From: Actinophytocola sp036555685
Lineage (GTDB): Bacteria; Actinomycetota; Actinomycetes; Mycobacteriales; Pseudonocardiaceae
NCBI RefSeq assembly: GCF_036555685.1
Contig: NZ_DATBKY010000247.1
Location: 1-64,000, forward strand
Direction of reading: 5' to 3'
DNA length: 64,000 bases
How positions within the stretch are numbered: position 1 is the stretch's first letter; each line of letters starts with the position of its first letter. The notes beneath the pieces were generated by a model. The model searched no databases. It worked only from the letters and a program-made list of their open reading frames with translations, and had not been told where the DNA came from. The position numbers and the translations under genes are program-made. This document shows positions 49,740 through 57,957 of the stretch, piece by piece.

Positions 49740-50813
49740 ATGGTGAAGGCAGCGGTGCTGATGCGGCAGGGCGAGCCGCTCGAGGTACGCGACATCGAGC
49801 TCGGTGACCCCGGCCCCGGCCAGGTCCGCGTGCGCGTCGCAGCCGCCGGCGTGTGCCACTCCGACCTCTCGCTCGCCAACGGCACCCTCGCGCTCAACAT
49901 GCCGGCCGTGCTCGGCCACGAGGGCGCCGGCACGGTCGTGGCGGTCGGGGAGGGCGTCGACCGGGTCAAGGAGGGCGACCCCGTGGTGCTGAACTGGGCG
50001 CCCGCGTGCCGCGAATGCTGGTTCTGCGAGCAGGGCGAGCCCTGGCTGTGCGTGCACGCCGAGGAACGCGCCACCCACCCGTACGCGACGCTCGCCGACG
50101 GCACCCCGGTCTACCCGGGCCTCGGCACCGGCGCGTTCGCGGAGGAGACGATCGTGCCGCAGGAGGGCGTCGTGCCCATCCCCGGCGACATCCCGCTCGA
50201 GCAGGCCGCCGTGCTCGGCTGCGCGGTGCTGACCGGCAACGGCGCGGTGCACAACACCGCCCGGGTCCGCGCGGGACAGTCGGTGGTCGTGATCGGGCTC
50301 GGCGGCATCGGGCTCTCGGTCCTGCAGGCGGCCCGCTCGGCCGGCGCGGACCCGATCATCGGCGTCGACGTCAGCGCGTCGAAGGCCGAACTCGCCGCCG
50401 TACACGGGGCCACGGAGTTCATCGTCGCCGACGACAAGACCAGCAAGGCCGTCCGCGCGAGCACCGGCGGCCGCGGCGCCGACCACGCCTTCGACTGCGT
50501 CGGCCTGCCGGCGACCATCCGCGCGTCATGGGGGAGCAGCCGCCGGGGCGGCACGGTCACGGTGATCGGCGTCGGCAGCCGGACCAGCCCGGTCGAGTTC
50601 AACGCGCTCGAGCTCTACTGGTTCGGCCGTACGCTGCACGGCTGCGTCTACGGCTCGTCCGATCCCGACGTCGACGTGCCGCGGCTGCTGGGCGAGGTCG
50701 CCGCCGGGCGGGTCGACCTCGCCGCGCTCACCACGGACACCACGGACCTGAACGGGGTGAACGAAGCGTTCGAGCACTTCGGCCAGGGCGGCCGGACGAT
50801 CGTCCGCTTCTAA
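49740..50813 (+). CDS. Zinc-dependent alcohol dehydrogenase
   Basis: A 357-residue medium-chain dehydrogenase. Catalytic zinc residues are in GVCHSD (Cys) and GHEGAG (His, Glu); the structural zinc site C-x2-C-x2-C-x7-C is complete in ACRECWFCEQGEPWLC. NAD-binding VVVIGLGGIGLSVLQAA and DCVGLPATI follow. The pattern is that of the class III/aryl-alcohol group, possibly mycothiol-linked in this phylum. GGGGAGG precedes ATG 49740. The stop shares bases with the converging VOC gene. Confidence 0.92.
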   Translation: MVKAAVLMRQGEPLEVRDIELGDPGPGQVRVRVAAAGVCHSDLSLANGTLALNMPAVLGHEGAGTVVAVGEGVDRVKEGDPVVLNWAPACRECWFCEQGEPWLCVHAEERATHPYATLADGTPVYPGLGTGAFAEETIVPQEGVVPIPGDIPLEQAAVLGCAVLTGNGAVHNTARVRAGQSVVVIGLGGIGLSVLQAARSAGADPIIGVDVSASKAELAAVHGATEFIVADDKTSKAVRASTGGRGADHAFDCVGLPATIRASWGSSRRGGTVTVIGVGSRTSPVEFNALELYWFGRTLHGCVYGSSDPDVDVPRLLGEVAAGRVDLAALTTDTTDLNGVNEAFEHFGQGGRTIVRF

Positions 50814-51148
50814 CCCGGGACGCTGCCGAACGCGATCTCGTTGCCGTCCGGGTCGTGGTAGGTGATCTTGCGCACGCCGTTGCCGTAGTTCTCCTCGCCG
50901 GCCGGTTCGATGCCGTGTTCCGCGATCGCGGCTACCCGTGAGTCGAGGTCGTCGACGATCACCGTGACGAGCCCGTGCCCCGCGTGCTCCGGCCGCTGCA
51001 CGATGTAGACCATCCGATGGTCGGCCAACTGCCACACGGCCTCGGTGTCGTGCGGGAACATCGACGGCTTGCCGAGCAGAATCTCGTACCAGGAAAGCGC
51101 CGCCGTGAAGTCGGCGACGGGCAGGCCTGCAAAGAGTTCCAGCGACAT
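50810..51148 (-). CDS. VOC (glyoxalase/bleomycin-resistance) family protein
   Basis: A 112-residue protein with two beta-alpha-beta-beta-beta units: AGLPVADFTAALSWYEILLG, then LVTVIVDDLDSRVAAIAEHG and ITYHDPDGNEIAFGSVPG. The Glu of the last motif is a typical metal ligand. Members are dioxygenases, isomerases or drug-binding proteins; the function here is unknown. It lies 9 bases downstream of the P450 gene on the same strand, so the two are probably cotranscribed. Confidence 0.85.
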   Translation of the reverse strand: MSLELFAGLPVADFTAALSWYEILLGKPSMFPHDTEAVWQLADHRMVYIVQRPEHAGHGLVTVIVDDLDSRVAAIAEHGIEPAGEENYGNGVRKITYHDPDGNEIAFGSVPG

Positions 51149-51157
51149 GGCGCCATG

Positions 51158-52360
51158 CTAGGCGGCCGCGTCCCAGGTCACCGGGAGCTCGTGCAGGCCG
51201 TAGACGGTCGCGTCGTCCTTCACCGGCAGCTCGTCGATCGGCACGGCCACGCGCAGCGTCGGGATGCGGGCGAACAGCGTGTCGAACACGACTTGCAGCT
51301 CGAGTCGCGCCAGATTCTGGCCGAGGCACTGGTGCGCGCCGAAGCCGAACGCGATGTGGTTGCGTGCGCCCCGGCTCAGGTCCACCCGCGCCGGTTCGGG
51401 GAAGACGTCCGGGTCGTGGTTGGCGGCCAGGTTCATGGTCACCACGCCTTCGCCCGCCTTCACCGGCACGCCGCCCACCTCCGTGTCCGCCACCGCCACC
51501 CGCGAGGTCACCCACTCGACGATCGTCAGGTGGCGCAACAGCTCCTCGACCGCGTGCGGCGTCTTCGCCGGATCCGCGCGGAGCTCCGCGAGCTGGTCCG
51601 GTCGCTGTAACAGGGCGACCGTGCCGAGCGAGATCATGTTCGCGGTCGTCTCGTGGCCCGCGATCAGCAGGAGCAGCGCGAGGCTGGTGAGTGCGTCGTG
51701 GTCCGCGGTGCCGTCGGCGCGGCGCTGCCGGATCTGCCGGCCGATCAGGTCGTCGCCGGGGTCGGCCTCCTTGCGCGTCACCAGATCGTCCATATAGGAC
51801 CGCAGCTCGTCGCTCGCGGCGATCGCCTGCTCCTTGGTGGCCTTGCGGTTCAGCAGCGTCTTCGTGCGCGCCTGGAAGTAGTCGTGGTCGGGGTAGGGCA
51901 CGCCCAGCAGCTCGCAGATCACGAGCGACGGCACGGGCAACGCGAGCGCCGCGACGAGATCGGCGGGCCGCGGTCCGGCGAGCATCGCGTCGACGTGCTC
52001 GTCGACGATCTGCTGGATCCGCGGCCGCAACGCCGCGAGGCGCCGGACGGTGAACTCGCCGAGCACCGCGCGCCGCGCGGGACCGTGCTCCGGCGGGTCC
52101 ATCGACAGCAGCGAGCGCGGCGAGTCCTGCCGCTGCAGCCGGCGCCCGACGATCACCGGGAAGTTGGGGTCGAGCCGGTTGGCGCTGAACTTCGGGTCGG
52201 TCAGCAGCGCTCGCACGTCCGCGTGCCGTGTCGCGATCCACGCCTCGTCGCCGGTGCGCAGCATGACCTTGGTCAGCGGGCCGGTCTCGCGGCGGGCGAG
52301 GTGGCCGTCGGTTGCCTCGAACGGGCAACCGCGGGGTGGCGGGAAGTCCGGCTCTGTCAT
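51158..52360 (-). CDS. Cytochrome P450
   Basis: A 400-residue soluble bacterial P450. Heme Cys is in FGFGAHQCLGQNLARLEL, the I-helix oxygen-activating motif is LLLIAGHETTANM and the K-helix reads EELLR. ATG 52360 was chosen (AAGGGAC upstream); the frame continues 20 codons further. Size and motifs fit the CYP105/107-like actinobacterial classes. A 3Fe-4S ferredoxin gene and an FAD reductase gene lie within 1.1 kb and could supply electrons. The TetR gene is divergent, with an operator-like dyad between. Confidence 0.93.
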   Translation of the reverse strand: MTEPDFPPPRGCPFEATDGHLARRETGPLTKVMLRTGDEAWIATRHADVRALLTDPKFSANRLDPNFPVIVGRRLQRQDSPRSLLSMDPPEHGPARRAVLGEFTVRRLAALRPRIQQIVDEHVDAMLAGPRPADLVAALALPVPSLVICELLGVPYPDHDYFQARTKTLLNRKATKEQAIAASDELRSYMDDLVTRKEADPGDDLIGRQIRQRRADGTADHDALTSLALLLLIAGHETTANMISLGTVALLQRPDQLAELRADPAKTPHAVEELLRHLTIVEWVTSRVAVADTEVGGVPVKAGEGVVTMNLAANHDPDVFPEPARVDLSRGARNHIAFGFGAHQCLGQNLARLELQVVFDTLFARIPTLRVAVPIDELPVKDDATVYGLHELPVTWDAAA

Positions 52361-52422
52361 GCGTTGTCCCTTGTGACCGATGTGGAAGGAATTCGTCCGG
52401 TTGCTTCCGACCGTAGTCATGC

Positions 52423-52458
52423 GGACGCGGATCGTCCAGTTCCGGGGGATGGGATAAT
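52423..52458 (+). promoter_or_regulatory. Dyad and -10 box between P450 and TetR genes
   Basis: GGACG-CGGAT-CGTCC (52423-52437) overlaps the -35 position of a promoter whose -10 box GATAAT (52453-52458) ends 6 bases before the ATG of tetR, implying a leaderless mRNA. The dyad is a candidate TetR operator for autorepression and P450 control. Confidence 0.5.
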
Positions 52459-52464
52459 CACGCG

Positions 52465-53103
52465 ATGAACGGCATGACGTCGGAGGCGCCGCTGCGGTCC
52501 GACGCGCGCCGCAACCGCGACCAGATCCTGCGAGCGGCCAAGGAGATCTTCGCCGCGCGCGGGCTCACGGTGCCGATGGACGAGATCGCGCGGGAGGCCG
52601 AGGTCGGCGTCGGCACGCTGTACCGGCGGTTTCCCGACCGCGAGGCGCTGATCCGCGCGGTGTTCCGGGACAACGTCCGGACGATCGCGGAGGACATCCG
52701 GGCCGCGCTCGACGAGGAGCCGACGGCGTGGGACGCGCTCGTGCGGATCATCCGCCAGTCCGCGCAGCTGCGACTGTCGATGCGGCTGCACGCCCACCGG
52801 GCCGCGGTCGCGGCGATGGTCCGGGACGACGAGGAGACCGAACGCTACCGCCGCGAGGCGTTCGACGTGCTGGACGAGGTCGTGCGCCGGGCGCAGGAGG
52901 AGGGCTCGCTGCGCACGGACGTCGGGCTGGGGGACCTCGCCGTGCTGTTCGTGTCGGTCGTGCACCAGACGCACGACCTGGCAGCGGAGGCGGCCGAACT
53001 GGCGCCGGGCCGGGTGCTGGGGATCATGCTCGACGGCCTGCGGGCGCGCGACGCGGTACCGCTGCCGGGCCGGCCGCTCACGCGGTCCGACCTCCGGCGC
53101 TGA
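52465..53103 (+). CDS. TetR-family regulator beside the P450 gene
   Basis: A 212-residue repressor with HTH RDQILRAAKEIFAARGL then VPMDEIAREAEVGVGTLYRRF and a C-terminal all-helical ligand domain (MRLHAHRAAVAAMVRDD). It is divergent from the P450 gene, 104 bases between starts, and probably regulates it. Ligand unknown. Its stop is 3 bases from the stop of the converging ferredoxin gene. Confidence 0.9.
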   Translation: MNGMTSEAPLRSDARRNRDQILRAAKEIFAARGLTVPMDEIAREAEVGVGTLYRRFPDREALIRAVFRDNVRTIAEDIRAALDEEPTAWDALVRIIRQSAQLRLSMRLHAHRAAVAAMVRDDEETERYRREAFDVLDEVVRRAQEEGSLRTDVGLGDLAVLFVSVVHQTHDLAAEAAELAPGRVLGIMLDGLRARDAVPLPGRPLTRSDLRR

Positions 53104-53106
53104 GGG

Positions 53107-53304
53107 TTACTCCGCCTCGAGGGAGATCGCCTGGCTCGGGCACATGTCGACGGCCTCCTCGACGGCCGTCAGCTGCTCGCCCTCGACGTGCTCGACGAGC
53201 ACCACGACCGTGCCGTCGTCGTCGTTCTGGTCGAACACGGCGGGCTCGGTGAGCACGCAGTTCCCGGAGCCGACGCAGCGGGCGGTGTCGGTGACGACTC
53301 GCAT
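53107..53304 (-). CDS. 3Fe-4S ferredoxin
   Basis: A 65-residue ferredoxin with cluster cysteines in ARCVGSGNC and VDMCPSQAI; the spacing, with Gly/Ser in place of one Cys, marks a single [3Fe-4S] cluster as in P450-supporting ferredoxins of actinobacteria. It is very acidic (QNDDDGT). It probably reduces the nearby P450, with the FAD reductase at 53423 as electron source; this is inferred from distance and family. Confidence 0.93.
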   Translation of the reverse strand: MRVVTDTARCVGSGNCVLTEPAVFDQNDDDGTVVVLVEHVEGEQLTAVEEAVDMCPSQAISLEAE

Positions 53305-53422
53305 GTCGTGTCCCTCCTTGGTATTCCGCTCCGACCGTACCGCGTGTGACGCGCGTCGCCCCGGCGCGCTGTCACGTCTCGAGCGGCTGCCCAGTCCAGT
53401 TCACGACAGGAGGGAGAACGTC

Positions 53423-54526
53423 ATGACCCACATCGTGGTGCTGGGCGCCGGCTACTCGGGGCAGCTGGCGGCGAATCTCGCCGCCCGCCGGCTGGACGCC
53501 GAGGTGACGGTGGTGAACGAGCGGGACCGGTTCGTCGAGCGGGTGCGGCTGCACCAGCTCGCCGCCGGCCAGGAGCTGCGCGAGCACAAACTCGCCGACC
53601 TGCTGCGCAAGAGCGGCGCGCGGCTCGTGGTGGACCGGGTGAGGTCGATCGACACCTCGGCGCACGCGGTGATTCTCGAGTCCGGCGAGCCGATCCACTA
53701 CGACACCCTGATCTACGCGCTGGGCAGCGGACCCGATCTGGAGTCCGTGCCGGGGGTGGCGGCACACGCGCACCCGGTGACCGGCGCCGAGCAGGCCTCG
53801 CGGCTGCGTGCCAGGTTGTCCGACGGCGGCACGGTGACCGTCGTCGGCGGCGGGCTGACCGGCATCGAGGCGTCGACCGAGCTCGCCGAGTCCTACCCCG
53901 AGCTGAAGGTGCGGCTGCTGACCGGGGACGCCTTCGGCTCGCGGCTGTCCACGCGCGGCCGGGCGTACCTGCGGTCCACGTTCAAGCGGCTGGGCATCGA
54001 GGTCCGGGACTCGGTGCAGGTGACCGAGGTCCGCGCGGACGGCGTCGTCCTGGCCGGCGGCGAGCACATGCCGTCGGACGTCGTCGTGTGGACCACGGGC
54101 TTCACCGTGCCGGCGCTGGCCCGCGAGGCCGGCCTGGCGGTCGACGAGCACGGCCGCATGCTGGTCGACGAGACGATGCGCTCGGTGTCCCACCCGGACG
54201 TCTACGGCGTCGGCGACGCGGCCTCGGTGCACGTGGGCGACCAGGAGCTGCGCATGGCGTGCGCGACGGGCCTGCCGATCGCCCAGGCCGCGGTCCGCGC
54301 GATCGCCGCCCGTGCCGCCGGCCGCGAACCGCGCCCGATGCGGTTCCGGTTCGTGAACCAGTGCATCAGCCTGGGCCGCCGGGACGGCCTGATCCAGTTC
54401 GTGCACGCGGACGACTCCCCGAGGGAGGCAGTGCTCACGGGCCGCCCGGCCGCGCTGTACAAGGAGCTCGTCGTGCGGAGCGCGCTGCTGGTCCAGCGCC
54501 ACCCCGCGATACCGACCTCCTTCTGA
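53423..54526 (+). CDS. FAD-dependent NAD(P)H oxidoreductase (NDH-2/ferredoxin reductase-like)
   Basis: A 367-residue flavoprotein with FAD motif IVVLGAGYSGQLAANLAARR, NAD(P) motif VTVVGGGLTGIEASTELAE near residue 145 and FAD-closing VYGVGDAASV near residue 270. ATG 53423 follows GGAGGGAGAA. Compared with the enzyme at 19666 it lacks the long C-terminal membrane-binding part, so it is more likely soluble, perhaps the reductase for the adjacent ferredoxin and P450. It diverges from the ferredoxin gene with 118 bases between. Confidence 0.85.
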   Translation: MTHIVVLGAGYSGQLAANLAARRLDAEVTVVNERDRFVERVRLHQLAAGQELREHKLADLLRKSGARLVVDRVRSIDTSAHAVILESGEPIHYDTLIYALGSGPDLESVPGVAAHAHPVTGAEQASRLRARLSDGGTVTVVGGGLTGIEASTELAESYPELKVRLLTGDAFGSRLSTRGRAYLRSTFKRLGIEVRDSVQVTEVRADGVVLAGGEHMPSDVVVWTTGFTVPALAREAGLAVDEHGRMLVDETMRSVSHPDVYGVGDAASVHVGDQELRMACATGLPIAQAAVRAIAARAAGREPRPMRFRFVNQCISLGRRDGLIQFVHADDSPREAVLTGRPAALYKELVVRSALLVQRHPAIPTSF

Positions 54527-54588
54527 ACGACCGCCCACCGGCGCTGGCTAGCATTCGCTCGGCGGGTGGTCGAGCAGGGGAGCGGCGG

Positions 54589-55518
54589 GTGCGGGAGATC
54601 GCGGTGTTCGGCGGTAGTGCGCATCCGGAGCTGGCTGCGGAGATCTGCGAGCACCTCGAGGTGCCGCTGGAGCCGGTGCGCGTCACGCGGTTCGCCAACG
54701 ACTGCCTCGAGGTGCAGCTGCAGGCCAACTGCCGCGAGCGGGACGTCTTCCTCATCCAGCCGCTCGTAGTCCCCGTGCAGGAGAACCTCGTCGAGCTGCT
54801 GCTGATGCTCGACGCCGCGCGTGGGGCCTCCGCGGCGCGCACCACCGTGGTCATGCCGCACTACGCCTACGCGCGATCGGACAAGAAGGACGCACCGCGC
54901 ATCTCCATCGGCGGGCGGCTCGTCGCGGACCTGCTCGTGGCGGCCGGGGCGAGCCGCGTGCTCGCGATGACCCTGCACTCGCCGCAGGTGCACGGGTTCT
55001 TCAGCGTTCCGGTCGACCACCTGCACGCGCTGCGCGAGCTGTCCGCCTACTTCCGCAGCTACGACCTGTCCGACACCGTCGTCGTGTCACCGGACCTGGG
55101 CAACGCCAAGGTGGCCTCGCACTTCGCGCGCCTGCTGGACGTGCCGGTGGCCGCGGGGGCGAAGCAGCGGTTCGCCGACGACAAGGTCACGATCAGCTCG
55201 ATCATCGGCGACGTGACCGCCCGGGACGTGATCGTCCTCGACGACGAGATCGCCCGCGGGAGCACGGTCCTCGAACTCCTCGACCGGCTGCGCGAGCACG
55301 ACGTGCGCTCGATCCGCGTCGCCTGCACACACGGGCTGTTCGCCGCGGGCGCCCTCAAGCGCATCGGCGAGCAGCCCGACGTCCTCGAGATCGTCTGCAC
55401 CAACACGGTGCCGATCGGGGAGCGGCACGCGAAGCTGACCGTCCTCTCCATCGCGCCGGCACTCGCCGAGGCGATGCGCCGGATCCACAATGGAGAGTCG
55501 GTCAGCGCGCTGTTCTGA
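54589..55518 (+). CDS. Divergent PRPP synthetase-like protein
   Basis: A 309-residue protein with the overall two-domain phosphoribosyltransferase-like fold of ribose-phosphate pyrophosphokinase: ELAAEICEHLEVPLEPVRVT, YAYARSDKKDAPRISIGG (flexible loop, normally ARQDRK), and the PRPP loop DVIVLDDEIARGSTV, which normally reads VDDMIDTGGT. The changed loop lacks the DTGG element, so activity or substrate may differ. GTG 54589 follows GGGGAG; TAGCAT at 54549 is a likely -10 box. It is unlikely to be the only prs of the genome, since that gene usually follows glmU. Confidence 0.82.
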   Translation: MREIAVFGGSAHPELAAEICEHLEVPLEPVRVTRFANDCLEVQLQANCRERDVFLIQPLVVPVQENLVELLLMLDAARGASAARTTVVMPHYAYARSDKKDAPRISIGGRLVADLLVAAGASRVLAMTLHSPQVHGFFSVPVDHLHALRELSAYFRSYDLSDTVVVSPDLGNAKVASHFARLLDVPVAAGAKQRFADDKVTISSIIGDVTARDVIVLDDEIARGSTVLELLDRLREHDVRSIRVACTHGLFAAGALKRIGEQPDVLEIVCTNTVPIGERHAKLTVLSIAPALAEAMRRIHNGESVSALF

Positions 55519-55551
55519 GTCGCCGGGAACGGCTGCCCGCGAACGTGTGGA

Positions 55552-56076
55552 CTACGGCCGGTACGGCTGCTGGCGGACGGTCGCCGACGGGCTGTCGACG
55601 TAGGCACGCGCGCGAGCCCGAGCGGTCGGGCTGTCCACGTACGCCGCGCTCTCGGCCGGCTCCGCCACATGCGGCGTGACGGTGGCGGCGGTCGCTGCCT
55701 CGTGCGCGATCCGGCGGGCCTCCCGCTCGTGGGCGAACTCGTCGAACTCCTGACGGTCGCGGATCTTGCCCAGCGCGACCACGGCGATCCAGTGGGCGAT
55801 GCCGATGATGATCAGCACGACGCCCAGCCGCACGACGATGCCCTCGACCGGCGTGTCGGCAGGCACGTCGATCGTCGAGATCAGGGCCAGCACGCCCAGC
55901 GTCGCGAAGTGGAACAGCACCGTCACGAGTCTGGTCAGCGATTCCGCGGACGCGTTCGGTGCGAACTGCTGGAGGAACCGGCGGCCGTTACGGTAGATGA
56001 CCTGGCCGTCGACGAGCACGAGCAGGGTACCCAGCAGCAAGAACGTCAGATAGCTGTTGGTATCCACGGTTTGCAC
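55552..56076 (-). CDS. Membrane protein with C-terminal AYVDSP repeats
   Basis: A 174-residue protein. Three hydrophobic segments lie in the first 105 residues (YLTFLLLGTLLVLVDG; LVTVLFHFATLGVLALIS; VVLIIIGIAHWIAVVALG), then a charged helix (RDRQEFDEFAHEREARRIAH) and a tail with the repeat AYVDSP twice (residues about 145-165). GTG 56076 has GAGAGG before it; GTG 56067 is also possible. The N-terminal half resembles small actinobacterial membrane proteins of unknown role. The tail is not conserved in anything I recognise. Confidence 0.75.
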   Translation of the reverse strand: MQTVDTNSYLTFLLLGTLLVLVDGQVIYRNGRRFLQQFAPNASAESLTRLVTVLFHFATLGVLALISTIDVPADTPVEGIVVRLGVVLIIIGIAHWIAVVALGKIRDRQEFDEFAHEREARRIAHEAATAATVTPHVAEPAESAAYVDSPTARARARAYVDSPSATVRQQPYRP

Positions 56077-56253
56077 CTCTCGTCCGGTGATGGGACCGGG
56101 ACTACTGACAGTGAGTGCCCCCCACCGGCCAGGACGAAACTTGCACCTGGCGAAGCGTCGAAAAAATCATGGATCGGTACCGGCGCCGCTTGCGTCGGAC
56201 CCGGCACGACACCCGACTAACGGCGCTGTCGGTGACCGCGTCCGACCCATACG

Positions 56254-56279
56254 GTTTCGACCGCAGCATGCGCGGGCAT
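56254..56279 (+). promoter_or_regulatory. Candidate sigma-B-type stress promoter
   Basis: GTTT (56254-56257), 16 bases, GGGCAT (56274-56279) resembles the GTTT-N(14-16)-GGGTAT promoters of the sigma-B/F group. It lies 36 bases before the ATG of the 149-residue protein gene. Confidence 0.4.
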
Positions 56280-56314
56280 CCACACCGCGACCGCACGGAA
56301 GGAGAGCACGACCG

Positions 56315-56764
56315 ATGCGCAGCGACGGCTCGACGGCCCAGGTGACCGCCCACCGTCTCGTCCACTGTGTACTCGACAGTGACTCGGACGGGCTGACCGA
56401 CGCCTTGGAGACGGTGGTCGACCAGGGTGACCAGGAGCTCAAGGCGTACGTTCGCGAAGTCGTGGCCGAGCTGATCCAGGTCGGTGCCACCGCCGTGCGG
56501 CAGTCCGTGGACCCCGAGGAGCGTCCCGCCTTCGCCGTCGACCTCCGCGACGCCACGAACGACCCCGTGTCGATCGACGAGCTCGAACCGCAGGTGCGGG
56601 CCACCATCCGGGCGCTGCTCGCCGATCTCAACGGCTCTCCGGAGGACGCCGAGTTCCAGCTGGACCTCGCCGTGCGCCAGCTCGACCAGCTGACCGGCCT
56701 GGAGACCGTGCGCCGCGCGCTGACCATGACCGTGGCGCTCCTGCAGTGGTCGGGTGAGGCCTGA
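56315..56764 (+). CDS. Conserved hypothetical protein, acidic helical
   Basis: A 149-residue soluble protein starting at ATG 56315 after GGAAGGAGAG. It is predicted to be mostly helical and acidic, with LTDALETVVDQGDQELKAY, VSIDELEPQVRATIRALL and a Leu-rich end. No domain recognised. It may be driven by the sigma-B-like promoter and is cotranscribed with a 56-residue acidic protein whose ATG is 2 bases past its stop. A general-stress role is inference only. Confidence 0.7.
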   Translation: MRSDGSTAQVTAHRLVHCVLDSDSDGLTDALETVVDQGDQELKAYVREVVAELIQVGATAVRQSVDPEERPAFAVDLRDATNDPVSIDELEPQVRATIRALLADLNGSPEDAEFQLDLAVRQLDQLTGLETVRRALTMTVALLQWSGEA

Positions 56765-56765
56765 C

Positions 56766-56936
56766 ATGACCAGGGACTTCGGCGCCGACGACGCGGACGT
56801 GCTGGAACAGCAGCGGGCTCTCGACGAGGCCGCCGAGAACGACGACGTGCCCAGTGCCGACGTCGAGGCCGACTCCGCCGACCTGCAGGAACAGAGCCGC
56901 GCGGTGCCGTCCGAGGACGACGACCGGCGCGCGTGA
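56766..56936 (+). CDS. Small acidic disordered protein, 56 residues
   Basis: Starts at ATG 56766, one base after the preceding stop. The product is almost entirely Asp, Glu, Ala, Gln and Arg, with two copies of a DVLEQQ/DLQEQS element, so it is probably unstructured. Small proteins of this composition with VLEQ repeats are common in actinobacteria and uncharacterised. It ends one base before the stop of the converging aac(2') gene. Confidence 0.65.
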   Translation: MTRDFGADDADVLEQQRALDEAAENDDVPSADVEADSADLQEQSRAVPSEDDDRRA

Positions 56937-56937
56937 G

Positions 56938-57471
56938 CTACCAGACGTCCCCGTCCCGCCAGTCGCAGGCGAGCTCGCCGCCGAGGTCGAGCGGCACCTC
57001 CACGGGCAGCACGAAGATCCCGTCGTCGTCCTCCGGAGTGCGCCGCAGCCCCTCGGGCGCCAGCACCGCGGACGTACCGCGCCACGGCTGCCAGCCGCGT
57101 GCGGTGTAGAAGCCGATCGCCATCTCCGACGAGCTCAGCGCGCCCAGGTCGTACCCGCGCCGGATGATCGCTTCCAGCGCGGCCATGACCTGGCCGGCGT
57201 GGCCCTCGCCCCGGCGGTCCGGGTGCACGCCGACGCCCTCGACGTAGCCGGCGCGCAGGGCCCGGCCGCCGTGCAGGAGCCGGCGCTGGACCACCGACCC
57301 GTGCGCGATCAGCCGCTGACCGTCCCAGACGAGCGCGTGCATGCCGCCTTTCGCATGCTCCCAGTCCTGATCGGACATGTTCCCGTCGAACGCGACGTCC
57401 AGCAGCGCGCGGGCGGCACGGCGCTCGGCGCCGACCAGCTGCGCGGTGTGGGCGAGGCGAAGCTCGGTCAT
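56938..57471 (-). CDS. aac(2')-I: Aminoglycoside 2'-N-acetyltransferase AAC(2')-I
   Basis: A 177-residue GNAT enzyme very similar in layout to the chromosomal AAC(2')-Ib/Ic/Id of mycobacteria: DWEHAKGGMHALVW, IAHGSVVQRRLLHGG, LRAGYVEGVGVHPDRRGEG (acetyl-CoA loop), LGALSSSE, GWQPWRGTSAVLAPEG and the final CDWRDGDVW. It acetylates the 2'-amino group of aminoglycosides such as gentamicin and tobramycin. ATG 57471 overlaps the upstream PPOX-like gene (ATGA). Context is chromosomal with no mobile element, so it is an intrinsic rather than acquired gene. Confidence 0.92.
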   Translation of the reverse strand: MTELRLAHTAQLVGAERRAARALLDVAFDGNMSDQDWEHAKGGMHALVWDGQRLIAHGSVVQRRLLHGGRALRAGYVEGVGVHPDRRGEGHAGQVMAALEAIIRRGYDLGALSSSEMAIGFYTARGWQPWRGTSAVLAPEGLRRTPEDDDGIFVLPVEVPLDLGGELACDWRDGDVW

Positions 57472-57908
57472 CGGGCACCTTCTCGGCGGGCCAGCAGGGC
57501 CGCCCGGGTGACGGTCCAGCGCTCGCCGTCCGCGACCTCCGCCGTCGCCCGGAACTCCATGGGGTGCAAGGGGATGCCGAGCGAGTCGCGCTTGTGCCAG
57601 ACGACCTCGCAGGTGAGGACGGCGAACCCGGAGTGCTCGGCGGTCGCCCGGACGCGCAGCTTCGCATAGTGCGCGGCGGTGCCGTCCGCGGCGACCAGCG
57701 TGGCCGTGCCGGTGCGCGCGAGGTTCGCCCGCGCCGTCACGGAGGCGATCGCGACCAGCAGCTCGCCGCCCGCGGGCAGCAGCTCGGCCGTGCTCAGCAG
57801 CATCACGTGCGGGTAGCCGGCCTCGTCGACGGTGACGAACGGGAACGCCTGCTCGTCGCGGTCCGCCGCCGGCCATGGCTCGAGCAGGCGGGCGAGGTCG
57901 GTGTCCAC
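57468..57908 (-). CDS. Pyridoxamine 5'-phosphate oxidase-like flavin-binding protein
   Basis: A 146-residue split-barrel protein: FPFVTVDEAGYPHVMLLSTA, LLVAIASVTARANLARTGTA (FMN-binding part) and FRATAEVADGERWTVTRAAL. Such proteins bind FMN, F420 or heme; the function cannot be told. Its stop overlaps the aac(2') start, so the two form one operon, transcribed away from the acyltransferase gene (49 bases between starts). Confidence 0.85.
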   Translation of the reverse strand: MDTDLARLLEPWPAADRDEQAFPFVTVDEAGYPHVMLLSTAELLPAGGELLVAIASVTARANLARTGTATLVAADGTAAHYAKLRVRATAEHSGFAVLTCEVVWHKRDSLGIPLHPMEFRATAEVADGERWTVTRAALLARREGAR

Positions 57909-57957
57909 ATCGGGCAGCCTATGCTGGGGCCGTTTTTGCGAGATCGGGGAGAGGGCC

